Shown one piece after another: positions 33,268 through 46,329 of a stretch of DNA of 64,000 nucleotides. The first letter of the stretch is position 1. Every line of letters starts with the position of its first letter. The DNA is from Spirodela intermedia. Taxonomy: Eukaryota > Streptophyta > Magnoliopsida > Alismatales > Araceae. The stretch covers positions 5,687,501 to 5,751,500 of the forward strand of contig LR746268.1 in assembly GCA_902729315.2 (NCBI GenBank). The letters run 5' to 3'. Both the position numbers and the translations under genes were made by a program. The notes beneath the pieces are model-generated. The model was given only the letters and a program-made list of their open reading frames with translations. It was not told the DNA's origin and made no database searches.

Positions 33268-36200
33268 ATGCATTGTAAAGAGGGCTCTTTGGGATCGTCT
33301 CAGATTCTAAATTCCAAGATCTTTGCAGACGAACAGTATAGAGGTAGGAAATGATTTTATGAATTGGGAGAGATGCTGATTTGGCGAGACCTTGTTGTGT
33401 ATGCCTTTCAGCTATTGCTTACATTAGGTTAATTATGTGAGGAATGTCTTTGATTCAGAAGCATGCGCAGATATATATGTATATCTAACCAAACAGTATT
33501 ATTATAGGATGGAGTTGACCGCCCTCATGTCACCTTCGACACCGTCAAGGAAATGCAGTCGCCCCGGTTCCGTGCCATCATGAGGGCAACGAGCGGCCCT
33601 AAGAGGCGGCTCTGCGTCGACGTCAAGAGCTTCTCTCACGAGTTGAATTCCAAGTGTCCACTACATTATCATTATCGGATTCAACGTGCCGAGGTATAAC
33701 TTGGAAGTTGAGGAGAAGAAAGATGCTTGATTATATTATTACCCATGTAACAAGGGGTGATAGTGCGCACATGGATAATTTAATTTCTTGTTACAGGATA
33801 CAAAAGAAAAAATGAAGTTGAAATTTAGTCGCTTGAAGGACGAGGTCAACTCAGAGTTGGAAATTTTCGCTGGTGATCTAATTGGATTTCTCGAGAAGTC
33901 GGGAAATGATCATCCTAAGTGGAGGGAGACGGTAGAAGACCTATTGATCATCGCCCGGGAATGCGCTGAAATGTCGTCTGATGAATTCTGGTCAAGATGC
34001 GAACTAATTGTTCAGAATGTAGACGACCGCCGGCAGGAACTGCAGATGGGAACCCTGAAACAGGCCCACACACGTATGCTCTTCATCCTCACTCGCTGCA
34101 CCCGCCTATTGCAATTTCAAAATGACGGAGCTCTTCCCGAGGTCGACCATATTCTTGGCCTTCACCAATTGAGCGACCTGGGTGTCTATCCTAGGGGAGT
34201 AATCAGTCACAATGTGAAAAATTTGATAAGTACAAAGGATATGATGCTGAAGGATAAGCCCACACAGATGTTGACTCAACAAAGTGTTTCACCTGGAAGT
34301 AGGGACAGGATATCTTCATGGAAAAAGCTGCCTTCATCTGCAGAAAGAAATATGAAAAAGAACGAGGAAGTGAATGATGATGTCTCTATTGAGAAAGGAG
34401 GCTCTTTGACACTCGCGAGCAAAACTAGGATTGGACAAGACGGGAAAGCTAGAAACAACCAGCATGCCTCAAGCTCTCCTAAGAAGTTAGATGATTCTTT
34501 AGATTCATCTTCAATAATCCGAGAATACAAACATGCACAGCTTGATGGAGAGTTAGCTATGATTTGCCGCATTTGTGACATTCGAATACCAAGAGCACAA
34601 GCAGAAGAGCACTCTAATATTTGTGCAGTTGCCAATAAATGTGATATAAAGGGTTTGAGCATAAATGAGCGCTTGAAGAGAGTTGCTGAGGTTCTTCAAA
34701 AGATATTAGAATGTTGGTCTTCGAAGAGCGTCGAGACTGCATCAGTCGTCCATGATTTTTCAGACGTTTCTACATCAAATATGGCAGAATTATCTGATGC
34801 TTTCTCACAAACTCAAAATAACTCATGCCATCCATTGTCTAACATTGAAGTAGATTATTCTCCAAGATATTCTGAATCTAGTAATATAAGCAACATAGAC
34901 AATATTCCAATAATTATATGCAAGAGAGACACCCAATCAGTGGCGTCGTCATCAACAGGAAGCCGTACGCCACGGTCGTCTCCATCAACACCAAGGCACG
35001 CACATATGGACTTCCTGATAACTAGCAGTATATTTTCAGAAAGAGAGAACTTTCAACAGGTCTTTTATCAATTTTTTCTCTTTCAAATAATACTCAAGAA
35101 ATAGCACATTATTTTGAACTGAATTTTTTTCTTTTTGTGGATGACCTTATTTTCCTAGTTAAGCGGTTGTAAATAGTGTGGTCATTCATTTGAATGTCAC
35201 TCGATGTGTATGGTTTATAAAAATTAATATTTTTTCTGAATATTTCTTCATTCAAGTAATAATTCAGTTGATTTTTATGAAATGTCATAACCACCATAAT
35301 ATACTAATCCCATTCACCACAAGCGTAACCACTCTTGATAGCCTTGACATACTTTGGCAGCTTCTCTAATCCTATTGCCACCATAATATTTTTTTGATCT
35401 CCCTTTACTGTTATTGATCGCATGAGCTTTTAGAAGAGCAGCTAACTTTACTTAGCTTTATCTACTCTGAAGATAAGAATTTAAGTTTTGAGTATTTCAA
35501 TTATCTTATATGTGGTGATGCCTACCTCGATAAAGTAATTTTTTTTAATATTTACAAATATGTATTATCTAACACTTTCCTCCAAGATAAGAAAATAGAT
35601 TATATTCCAATGGTAAGTTCAAAATATCTAGATGCTACAGATATTACTCATCCACATGATTTCGTAGGCTCTATATTTTTTTCATCTTGCATATTTTACT
35701 TGATTCAATCCTCTTCGAACTTTACAAAATAATTTTATTTTCAAAACTTATTTTGATAATATTGTGTCATGCTTTCACTAAAACTGCAGATACATGAAAT
35801 GTTGGATATTGTTCATTATGTCTTAAGTACAAATGATGACGATTATAGCTCATTGAATTATTTGCACTCATGCTTGGAAGACCTGCAAGAAATAATTCAA
35901 TACAAGAAGGTGGATGCCCTTGTTGTTGAGACATTTGGTCGGCGAATTGAGAAGCTTCTGAGGTGAGTTGCCTTTCTTGATGTAATTCTAAAGAGTGATG
36001 CTCCCTTACGAACTTAAAGAAAGAAATTATTCAATTTTTATATTTCAGGCTCAGACTCTGTGAACAATAATCTAATGCTTTTTTCAAGATGATCATCCTA
36101 TTTAAATTATTTATTTTGGGATACATTATTATTCGTTAATGCATTATTATATTCATTACTATTTTTTTCTTAATTATCTTTAAACCTTGATTTAGTGCTT

Positions 36201-39192
36201 AAATAAACCTCATATGTGGCAGGGAAAAATACACGTATATTTTACAGCAGATCGATGATGGACATATAGATCCCACTTCTGTCAGCATGATTAATGGTGG
36301 TTCTTCAGAAATTGAAATGGGTCATCGCTCACGTCCAAGCACCATTTGTTCAAAATTGACGGACCGGACAAGTATTGAAGATTTTGAAATAATAAAGCCA
36401 ATTAGTAGAGGAGCGTTTGGAAGAGTTTTTCTTGCAAAGAAAAGAGTTACAGGCGATCTTTTTGCTATTAAGGTAGCCTAGCATTAATAATTTTTTGTAA
36501 CATTCCATGATTTTCACCAGTGATTATCTATTTCTCATTTTTATTGTTATATCAAACAATTACATAGTACATTCACAAAATCAGAAGTGGATAAAATTTT
36601 CATATGGTTTTTGAGAGTCGTCATGCGAAAGCATACGGTCCAAAAGCTACTGTAGATCTTTCCTTTGATGGACTGTATTATGCGTGCATTAAGAGAAATA
36701 TATATCATGGCAGCCACATAACTGACGATAATAAGTTTTCCATCGACTTGCAATCTTAGTTCCATATGTGACAAGAAAATAATGCAATCACCATGAACAT
36801 TACCATTAGACATGGAAGTTGGCTTAGTATCAGTGACCTTTTTCTCCCATTGGACATTACCATTGCCTGCATAAGCTCAAGGCCTAGTATTTGTTCTAAT
36901 AGAATGGAAAATAGCTAACTTTAACTGATTATACTCATTATATTTAAGGTTTTGCTCAGGAAAAGTATACTCAGTTTAAGAAATTTTATTGACATGAATT
37001 ATTTTGATGTATCACTAACTTGGACATAGGTTCTCAAGAAAACCAACATGATTCGCAAAAATGCAGTGGAAAGTATTTTGGCAGAGCGAAATATCCTCAT
37101 TTCTGTTCGAAATCCTTTTGTGGTGAGAAAACCTCTCGAATTTTGTTCAGTAAATTATGAGGAATATTTTTACAACATATTTAACTTTGCTCATCATTTC
37201 AATCGTCAAACAGGTGCGTTTTTTCTACTCCTTTACGTGTAGGGAAAACCTTTACTTGGTCATGGAGTACCTAAATGGAGGGGACCTTTATTCCCTACTA
37301 AGAAATCTAGGATGCTTGGACGAGGATATGGCTCGAACTTATATAGCCGAAGTTGTAAGAATATTTTTTTCTCTTTTTTTTCTGCAAACGCGATAGTAAA
37401 TTATATTTATAAACAGACATTAGGTTCGGTGGCCAATCATCAAACCCACTGAATGTCTATTTGGTCGTGAACTACTTTCAGGTTCTCGCATTGGAGTACT
37501 TACACTCCTTGAATGTGGTCCATCGAGACCTCAAACCAGACAATCTACTCATTGCGCACGACGGCCACATCAAGGTTGGTGACCCCAGTCCTCTTTCTGT
37601 TTAATTTTATTTTCCAAGTTTCTTTTCTCATCCCCAGTTATTTAAAAAGAGCGTACCTCGTCCTCCTTGTAGTTGACTGATTTTGGGCTATCAAAGGTTG
37701 GCCTAATCAACAGCACCGACGACTTATCAGGCCCAGACTTGAGCAATTCCTCGCTCTTGGGAGATCAGAATCCTGAAACCCAGACCCCAGAACAGGTTCT
37801 CAAACGAGAACAGCGGCAGGATCAATCAGTCGTCGGTACCCCCGACTACTTGGCCCCGGAAATACTTCTTGGGATGTCGCACGGTACTTATTGCCGCTTC
37901 CAGAGATATAAATCTTCATTATCTTATCAGCACATTATTTACACTTTCCGTGAGGTTTTAATTATAGGCCCCAGCGCGGACTGGTGGTCCGTTGGGATCA
38001 TTCTGTATGAGCTGCTCGTCGGCATTCCGCCATTCAGTGCGGAGCATCCCCAGGTTGCCGCCGCGCCATTTTCTTCTTTGTGCATCAAGTTTAATCTGTG
38101 GGGTTAATTTGCTCTCTTTCTGCAGAAAATATTTGACAACATCATGAACCATAATATAACTTGGCCTTCAGTACCCGATGAAATGAGCCATGAAGCGTAT
38201 GACCTCATCAGCAAGTAATCCTGGCTCTCGCATTAGTTTTTGGATTTAATCTTATCAGTTTTTTTCACGCATCGAATATATATTGCACTGATCAGAAGCA
38301 ACTTTCAAGTGGCGTAAGTAATCGGAAACATATATGATATTAGTTGAATTCAAATGATCTCCAGGTTCCTGATTGAGAACCCGCTCCAGAGACTCGGTGC
38401 GACGGGGTCCGCTGAGGTAAGCTCCGTCCCAATTTCATGAACAATCGGTTTACATGGAAGGGTTAAACACCAAACCATTTGGACAGGTCAAACGCCACCC
38501 TTTCTTCAAGTGCGTCAACTGGGAGATGCTGGCTAAGCAGAAGGTCGTCCAATCGAGCCCCACCACCCACCCGCTTCTCTCTCTGCCGGCGCCACCAGCG
38601 CCGCCTTCGGCAGCCCCTCTGAACAGGCCATCTTCTTCATAGCGCAGGCGGCGTTCATCCCCTCCACGGAAGGCGAGGACGACACCAGCTACTTCACGTG
38701 CCGCCACACGTGGAACTCCACCGTCCGCTCGCCTGTCAACGACTACGACGACGGCACCGACTCCTGCGGAATGAGCTGCGACAGCACCCCGCGCAGCTAC
38801 GACCTCGACGAAGACGTAGGCCGGAGGCGACCGCAGCCGCCGTCTTCCTCTTCTCTCTGAGAATCCAAAACGTTTCCGCGCTGACCCTATGAAACTCCTC
38901 GTCTTTGTGTCGGTAGGGGGACGAATGTAGCAGCTTGGCGGACTTCGCCGGCGGCGGCAACCTCTCCGTGAAGTACTCTTTTAGCAACTTCTCATTCAAG
39001 GTAACGGTCTCCCGACGCCACCGGATAGTTTCCTCGCTGGGAGGGGTTCAGACAGATAACGGCCGCTTCTTTATTTTTATTTTTTTCCTTCCGCGTGGGC
39101 AGAACCTGTCTCAGCTGGCTTCCATGAATTACGACCTGATAATGAAGAACAACAGCAGCTCCCCGCCGCCCGCCAATGCCCTGAAATCGTAG
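33268..39192 (+). CDS. IREH1/IRE-type AGC protein kinase, probably 5'-truncated or irregular
   Basis: The exons are 33268-33343, 33515-33654, 33797-35059, 35790-35962, 36223-36472, 37030-37122, 37214-37354, 37482-37574, 37673-37883, 37968-38053, 38126-38214, 38365-38416, 38487-38543, 38648-38815, 38917-39000 and 39103-39192. They total about 1021 residues if all are joined. Conserved parts are [15 protein letters not shown], the [13 protein letters not shown] region, a C2HC finger (CRIC..HSNIC, about 329-347), and a kinase domain from about 605 ([38 protein letters not shown]). A long DFG-APE insert and the [20 protein letters not shown] tail follow. Arabidopsis IRE and IREH1 control root-hair growth and microtubules. 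Everything from 33797 on splices cleanly. The junction after 33654 does not: keeping frame needs AAG/TG instead of a GT donor, and the family segment I recall there (GVRPFPLWKPR) is absent. The first exon is tentative, and Arabidopsis IREH1 has more N-terminal sequence. Confidence 0.75.
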
Positions 39193-39312
39193 CGCCGAGC
39201 CCCTCCGTCGGCGGAGCGATCGTGAGCGGCGAAATGGCGGTGCACCCATCTTGCCCGACTGCCATTTAAAGTCATTCTCATTCCTTTGATTCGTTCCCTC
39301 TCCATCTCTCTA

Positions 39313-39347
<35 letters not shown>

Positions 39348-39519
39348 GTCTCTCCCTCTCTTTCTATCTCTCTCCCCCTTGCTCACTGGATACTCGGCCT
39401 GAGTCGGTAAACTCTGGATTTCGTCCCTTACGCTGAGAATGGGCAATCAAGATTGGAGTACGTCTTCGTTGTGAGCTGTGTACAACGATAATAACTGTGA
39501 CATATTTGTGAAGGCAAGG
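39193..39519. other. Short convergent intergenic region with (CT)n
   Basis: This lies between the stop codons of the kinase (+) and the DUF3537 gene (-). It contains a CT-rich tract at about 39299-39378, with a pure run of about 15 CT units at 39314-39342. It must hold both 3' UTRs, which therefore lie close together or overlap. Confidence 0.6.
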
Positions 39520-41301
39520 CTACAATGTTCTCCCAAATACAAAAAGAAGCAGTGAAAGCTCAATGCAGAAGATAGTGTTGATCAATCCGCGGTCCACTGC
39601 CCACCCGTATATTGTGATGCCCCCATTGTTGCTTTGCAAATACATCACTGCTCCCACATGAACGTCATCAGTGAGGATGAAAAAAGAATCAAGTGCCAGG
39701 AAATAAATCATTCTCCAAGATAAATAGGGAGTGCAGAAAACATTATGAATTTTCAGAAGTAAGATACAGACTACTTGACAAAGAAATTGGATCCGAGAAA
39801 TAATTCCTTTGGTTTTCTTATGGATGAAAATTAAAGTATGATTAAATTCCATAATGCTGAGACAATGTGAGATAGCTTGAACAGTACCTAATGCCTGCCT
39901 TTGGTATAGTGAACATGAAATCGACCCAATTTTCCCTTTTTCTCGTGCAGTGATGGCCGATGATAACATGGCTTCCACGGGGTGATCATGATCAACAGAA
40001 CATTGGTTCACTACGGGAGCTCCCAGCCTAAAATTCTCTGTGCTACCCGCAGATCTGCATGTTGCTAAGGCGTGCCATCTGCTGGCTAGTGATGCAAGTC
40101 TCTGTGCCCGATGAGAAATTCTGGTGGCTGCACTCAGACAGATGACGATGCCAATCACTTGAACAGCTGCACAAACCTGCCAATTAGACAATTCTGATCT
40201 TATGGACACCCCCAGTAACGCATCGAAGTCAATTTAATAACATGACTGCAAGTATCACGGACAAGTAGAATCGCTGTTGGAGACAAATTTACCAAAGAAA
40301 GTATGATCAAAGAGGGGACGTGAAGAGCACTCACTGCAAAATCTCCAGCATTGATGAAGTCAACGATGGTGTGGTACTGAGTGGTCAGCAGGAGAGTCAC
40401 GAACTGGCTGATCACGGAGATGAAGAAGATCAACAACAGCTGTACGCGGAATCTATGGCTGATCTTTGACACTCGGTGGCACAGACTCGTGTGCTCCTCC
40501 AACAGCACCGAGACCTCAGTGTGATTCTGCAGCAGCTGGCCGTAGTCTTCAAAGTGGATGACTTGCAGGTTGCAGACCAAGCTGAACAAGTTGCCCCCAG
40601 ACAGGAATATCACCGTCAGATAAGTCCACGAGAGGACTGAAGCCATTAGCGTCGCAAGGGATCGCCACCATGGCCCGTGGTGGGCGTAGTATATGCGCGT
40701 GACCTCGCGGATGGTCTTTGTGACGACGCCTAGGCCGACCCAGAAGAAGAGAGTGCGGAAGAAGCCCTGAGAGGGAACAACATCGCCACTGAAACTTCCG
40801 CTGACTGAGGAGGAGGAGCGGGGTGGTGGCGGCGCCGCCGACTCTCACCGTGATCTTGGCCGCTTGCTGCCGGTGGAGCCTGTCCAGTCCCCGGAACGGT
40901 TTGCCGGTGAAGAGTAGCTTTCGCATGCCGTGCTTTCGCAGGTTGCGGGAGACGCAGATCAGCGAGAACGCGGCTAGGGACGCCTGTGAGGTCATGACGC
41001 AGACGTCGAACTCGCGGATCGGCGACCAGGAAGCGGCGCCACCGCTGGCGACGGCGGAGCAGTTGAAGGAGAGGAAGACGAACAACGGGGCGGAGACGCC
41101 GAGGAGGAAGAAGAGAGTCCAGGAGAAGAGGAATCGGGCGGCGGGGTCCTGGTAGAAGCCCCACCGACGGAAGAAGGTTTCGAGGCGCTGGATGGCGAAG
41201 TCGAGGCTCTCATCGCCACCGCTGGCCCCTTGCTGATCCCCGAGGAGGCGGATCTCTGGTTGAGGCTGCTGCTCCACGGGGATCATGATGTGGTTCTCCA
41301 T
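39520..41301 (-). CDS. DUF3537 membrane protein (plant gustatory-receptor-like, GRL)
   Basis: Four exons (41301-40849, 40766-40335, 40176-39888, 39647-39520) encode 433 residues with consistent phase. Hydrophobic segments are at about 57-77, 101-118, 152-168, 186-206, 258-278, 296-312 and 410-431, giving seven candidate transmembrane helices. The N-terminus is short and polar, and LETFFRRWGF, ICVSRNLRKHGMRKLLF and FEDYGQLLQ are typical of the family. DUF3537 proteins have been proposed as the plant members of the insect odorant/gustatory receptor seven-helix channel superfamily on structural grounds. Ligand and physiological role are unknown. An in-frame ATG 12 codons upstream (41337) is an alternative start; 41301 was chosen because the family N-terminus is usually short. 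Confidence 0.85.
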
Positions 41302-41788
41302 GGTAGGGCGGAAGTTCCCGCCCGTTACCTTCTTCAAGCTGCTCCCTTTGTTCTTCCTTGCCGCTGTTCATTCCTCTTGTCTTGTCTAGTTTTCGCAAAT
41401 GAAAAATTATGTGAAAAACAATGGGTGGCGACTTATTGGGTACAGAATAGGATTACGTGTGATTGTGGGTCTCCTTTATCTACCGGAATCAGAAAACGTC
41501 GGGGTGAAGCTATTTTGCGGATTATTATTCACGGAGAAAATGTGCTTTATTTTCCTCAGCACCCACGTAACGCCATGGAACCTGACTGACACCTGGACAT
41601 TTGGACCGGAAGATTCTCTCCTGGATGGCGACTTTGTGTCGCCGGCTCACACCTGGTGATCAAGGGACGAGTAGAATCTCCCTCTGTGTGTGTGTGTGTT
41701 GTTGATGATGGCGCTATGAATCAACAACAGAGTTTGGCACAAAAACCCATTCGTCACAATAATTTTTTTACAGTACAATAAATAGCCT
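41302..41788. other. Promoter region of the DUF3537 gene and 3' flank of the ligase A gene
   Basis: No coding sequence is seen. A (TG)n run of about seven units at 41685-41699 sits immediately beside the left boundary of the duplicated ligase unit at 41703. Confidence 0.5.
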
Positions 41789-44700
41789 TCATAATTTCGA
41801 CGCGGAGCCAGAGAGAGCATGAGTGATGAGCTCTCTCCTCAGTATCTTACCAGCTGCCGATTTAGGTATCGATTCTATGAATGCCACTCGCCTAACCTTC
41901 TTGTACGGCGCGACCTGCAAGAATAAGAAAAGGGTCTCTCAGCTCGCCAACCAGAGGAAACATTACTGAATGGGCCGAAACAAAATCCACTAGAACTGAA
42001 GCAGGTTATTTAGAATTTCAAAGAAACAACGAGCTCGGACTACTACTGTACATCACAACAGAGGGCGACGGTTTCGATTGATTTCAGAGCCCTTGTAATC
42101 TTCCATCCGTTAGGTTTCCTCTCTCCCTCAGGTGATCAAAGGTAACTGGAGTGCCGAGTTTTCATTTATTTACCGTTTTTGCAACGAATTCCATTACTTG
42201 TTCCGCACTGAGAGTACCACCAGGTCTTCTCACGACATAAGCCATTGGAATTTCTCCTGCTTCTTCACTGGGATACCTGTAATTTCACAACATTTCTTCA
42301 GAAGATAACAACAAGAAGAAAAAAAAAAAAGCATGAAACTGCCATGATATACCTACCAATCATCACACCACGACCCCAATGAAGATAATACCTATTACCT
42401 ACATCTCCCCAGCTTGGTTGCATGCCAACTCATCATCTCATTAGATTATGTCGCTGTAATCTCGCAAAATTAATAATTTCCTATAAAAATATATCATCTT
42501 AAAATCAGAAAAGTTGAAACCGGATAATCATCCCCCTTTCACTTCCGGTAAAATACATTCTTTACGTTTCAGTTTAAAAATCTCATCTTTCTCGAACAGC
42601 TCCTGGAAAAAGTTGGTGAAGGGCAATCAAATAACCTTTTTATCTTTGATAATCTCTATCCCCGTAGCCAATACCTTGATCAGTATAATCGTTTTCTGAG
42701 CACTAGCCATCGCATGAAACGCGAAATCTACTTCTCCACACTCCACCTTTCTGGCCGTCTATTCTTTATAAACTCTACTAGTAAGCTGTTGCCCCCCAAA
42801 TAAGCCCAGCATCTTCTTTCGACGATATTAGCATTGGCCATATTGGATGTCAGTGTCTCTACCACCACCCACTCACGAAGTCCTTTAGGCCCTGGGCTTT
42901 GGACCATATCATTGTCGTCATCCCCCTGAAACCATATCCCCCTTCGGCTGAATGTCATGTCGCTGGAAGTTGTGTCCAGGTAAATTTTCCACTAGCTACG
43001 TTCGGCCCAACCACCCAGCTCCTAGTCCACAGCCAAAAAGCTCCATTTCAACACCCCCTCTCCCCCTTACAATGCATTTTACTAATTCTATACAATCAGC
43101 TCAACAACATCGTTCGTCAGACAGTAGGCCGTTGGATTATGATCTCGCCTACAAATTCGTGAATTGGATAGAGGTAAATAAATGGGCACAGATTCAGAAA
43201 TGATTGAACATATTCCAGGTCCTTCCTAACGTAGCCTGATTGGTGACAGTTCCTAAGAGCGTTATCTCGTATGCTACACTTGACAGATTCAACCAGTCTC
43301 CCGCACTGCTCAAGTGTGCGACTCTGTATGAGGACCTCCTTCCCTTCTGCTCTGCCCACTCTGCTATATTTTGCTCATGATTGTGCTGGCACTCGCACCT
43401 GAGGACTTCATCAAGATTTTCGGTCTTCTTTGGATGATGAATGAAGGAAGGTTTTTATGCCATTCGTGCATTCAGGGAAGATGAGCTGATGGGATTTCTC
43501 AAATGGTAGTGAAGTTCGCCATTCAAGTCAGGATTGACATCACCCTCAATGTCCTGTCGGACTCTGGACAGCACTTAGATCTGAAAATGTATCGACACAA
43601 CTGTAGTCTAGTGTAGAACTAGGCACTTCTAGGCCCCTTCCTGGATCAGACCAGTACTTTGAATACCACGGACCCTCTGTAATCTATTGCAGCCGAGCCA
43701 TTTCATGAATGCGGTGTGGGGAGTCGCTTAGCATAGTCCGTTGATTCCATATATTGTCGGGCAAGCAGGGATAAATTTAGGCAACCCTGGAATAGTGGGT
43801 TTGGCGCTGCTCTATATTTTTTTCCCAGAGGAGGATTAGAAACTTTTTATGTCTCTGTTGCATTATGTTTATGTGTCCAAAAAGATATGGTGACTCCAAA
43901 TCTAAAACAAATAACACAAACCAGAGTTCCTAGCCAGAAGGACATGTTCATCCACATAAATAAATAAAAAGAGACAGAGGCAAGACTGAAAGTTAAATGA
44001 ATCGAATGGTTTCACACTTACGGAACCACAGCTGCATCAGATATCTCTGGGTGTGAGAGAAGTACACGCTCCAATTCAGCGGGAGGAACCTGCAATGCAG
44101 CTAGGGATGAATCCTTAGAAACACAAAAGGCAGCCTACTCTGTCAACGAACTAACTACTCATCATTACGGCATAATATATCCACCGTTAAAAGAGTTTAC
44201 GATACCTGATATGCTTTGTATTTTATGAGCTCCTTTAACCGATCAACAATAAAGAGAAACCCATCTTCATTAAAGTAACAAAGATCACCGGTCTTCAACC
44301 AACCCTCTGAATCCAACGTGGATGCAGTAGCCCCATCATCACCGAGATAACCTGTAAAGAACATCTTGAAAAAGTAAGCATCAAAATCAATGTCCGCGAT
44401 CATCAAAAGTGTATAACATCTTTCTAAAGAACTTCAAATACAACAGTCACTTAAATTATAATGATTTGAAACATGCACAGGTCGTAAGGGAAAATAGACC
44501 AGACTGTAGTCGCGGCTTTAATGGGAGGACAGGAGGGTCTTCATTTCTAATTATACTTCAAGTAGAGGAAATCCTGGTTAGAACAGAAATCGGAAATGTT
44601 ATCTTGCGTTTCCAAGTTTTTTAATCGTATTCATCCTTTTATACTTGCCATTTTCATATTACCCCAGCTAGTCCATAAAACTCTATTCGTGGGCTCCAGT

Positions 44701-46200
44701 TGGTGCAGTGATTCGAATACCGTGATGGATTATTCGGGCACTATCAAGCATTACACCCCACAGAGCACAGATTGATCTCGAGCAATACCTTTCATGATGG
44801 TTGGCCCCCGCAACCATAACTCCCCACGCTGGCCTGGAGGAAGAGACTGGCCGGTGACGGGATCCACGATTCTGGCCTCCATGTTGGATCCCAAACGGCC
44901 GACAGACCCGTGCACGAGGACCTCCTCCGCCCCGTCAGTCACTGCTGCTTGTCCTCCTGACTCAGTCAAGCCATATCCCTGCACACGAGATCCATAAGCA
45001 CATCAACTCCCAAGTAACCACAAGAGACCGGGGCAGTCCGAATAAGGGAAAAGAAAAATTATGTATCTTCCTACTCCTCTCGAAACCACAGATCACCTGA
45101 ACTATCTGGATGTGGGGGAAACGCTTGGTGAATCGTTCCGCCACCTCCTTGCCAAGCGGAGCCCCACCACAGCCCACCACTTCGAGCGAAGACAGATCGA
45201 ACTTATCCACGGCGTCGGACTTCACCATCGCCACGATTAACGGCGGTGACACGGGCATGAACTTTACACGATGCCTCTCCACGGCCCGTAACAAGGAGAA
45301 GAAGTCTAACCGCTCCAGGAACACCATCGTATGGCCTAATACTATTACCCGCAGTAGCATCGTCAAGCCGAAGACATGAAACAGGGGCACCGTCAAAAAG
45401 GCCACCGGATGACTATCCCTCTCATCGATCTCCTCGTATTCGGCCATAAGGGCAATGAAGTTGCCATGAGACAGCACCGCCGCTTTGACCTGGCCAGTAG
45501 TGCCCGAGGTGAAGAGTGCAGCGGCGGGGTCGGACTGGAGGATCTCCGGTGCAGGCAGAGGGACGCCGACATTGTCGTTCCAGAGGAGGCAGTAGAACTG
45601 GTCCTGGTCAAGAAGGACGATCCTGACGCCCCGGGGGAGCTTGTGAGCTTCGGCAGAGGTTGCAAATGCAATGGAGGGACGGATGAGGTCGAACTGGCGG
45701 GAGATCTCCACCGGAGTCGACGCTGGGTTGGAGGGGGATACAACGACGCCGATGGAAAGGAGCGCGAAGTAGAGAACCGGGATGTCTAGGCGGGCGGGCG
45801 AGAGAACGAAGGCCGCCTCGCCCTTGGACAAGCCGAGACGAGACCGGAGGTTCCATGCGAGGCTGCGCACCTGAGAGAAAAACTCCCCGTGGGTTATCGA
45901 GGCACCTTCCCTGGAGGAGTTGATGACGGCAGGCGTCTCCGCCACGGACTTCCCCGCCGGAGAGGAAGAGAGGCGGGCAAATATGTAGGATGTGACGGAC
46001 AGAGGTTGCGATGAAGGCGGGAGAGCATTCGGCGGGCGCAGGCTGTAGAAGGTCCTCGTCGTCGAGCAGAATCCGTTCCTCGGATCGACAGAAGACGGAG
46101 GCGGTGGCGGAGGGGAGGAAGCGCTGCCGCCGGCGCCGTCCATCAGCCAGAGCCTGCGTCGTCTCCGGCTCCGGGAAGGGGCGACGGGAAGGGGAGAAAA
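41703..46200. repeat. Duplicated ~4.5 kb unit, copy A
   Basis: This is nearly identical to 54219-58737 in the same orientation, including introns and 3' flank. Homology starts at TGATGATGGCGC (41703 and 54219) and stops about 55 bp upstream of the ligase ATG. Visible differences include a 16-17 bp insertion near 41966 in copy A and a rearranged stretch in intron 3 (about 44400-44450 versus 56902-56970). Confidence 0.95.
41789..46143 (-). CDS. Peroxisomal 4-coumarate:CoA ligase-like acyl-activating enzyme, copy A
   Basis: Six exons (46143-45097, 44978-44789, 44351-44206, 44089-44022, 42276-42174, 41914-41789) encode 559 residues with perfect phase. It belongs to the ANL adenylate-forming superfamily. 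The P-loop is [15 protein letters not shown] (212-226), then FHVFG, then GYGLTESGG (350-358), the 4CL box II-like GELWLRG, and the hinge [22 protein letters not shown]. The catalytic lysine is in [13 protein letters not shown] near the end. The last residues SASKL form a type-1 peroxisomal signal. These enzymes convert a carboxylic acid to its CoA thioester via an acyl-AMP; peroxisomal 4CL-like members act on jasmonate precursors, fatty acids or cinnamates, and substrate cannot be read from the sequence. The box following the hinge is YKAYQ rather than the YKGFQ I recall for true 4CL. The 5' flank is a Gypsy remnant, unlike that of copy B. Confidence 0.92.
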
Positions 46201-46329
46201 TGGCAGCCAATAATGCGGATCGGGTAGGGTCGTACTCGTGATCTGACACCAACTGGAGGAACACTGGAACGTCCGTCCGTCTGAATAAAATAATAACTCA
46301 ACTAAGTGGGATTGGAGGAAATAAATAAC

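Noticed and set aside
45376-45789. 137-codon + strand frame inside the ligase A first exon
   Set aside because: Antisense shadow of a GC-rich coding exon whose - strand translation is clearly an ANL enzyme. The matching region of copy B is interrupted.
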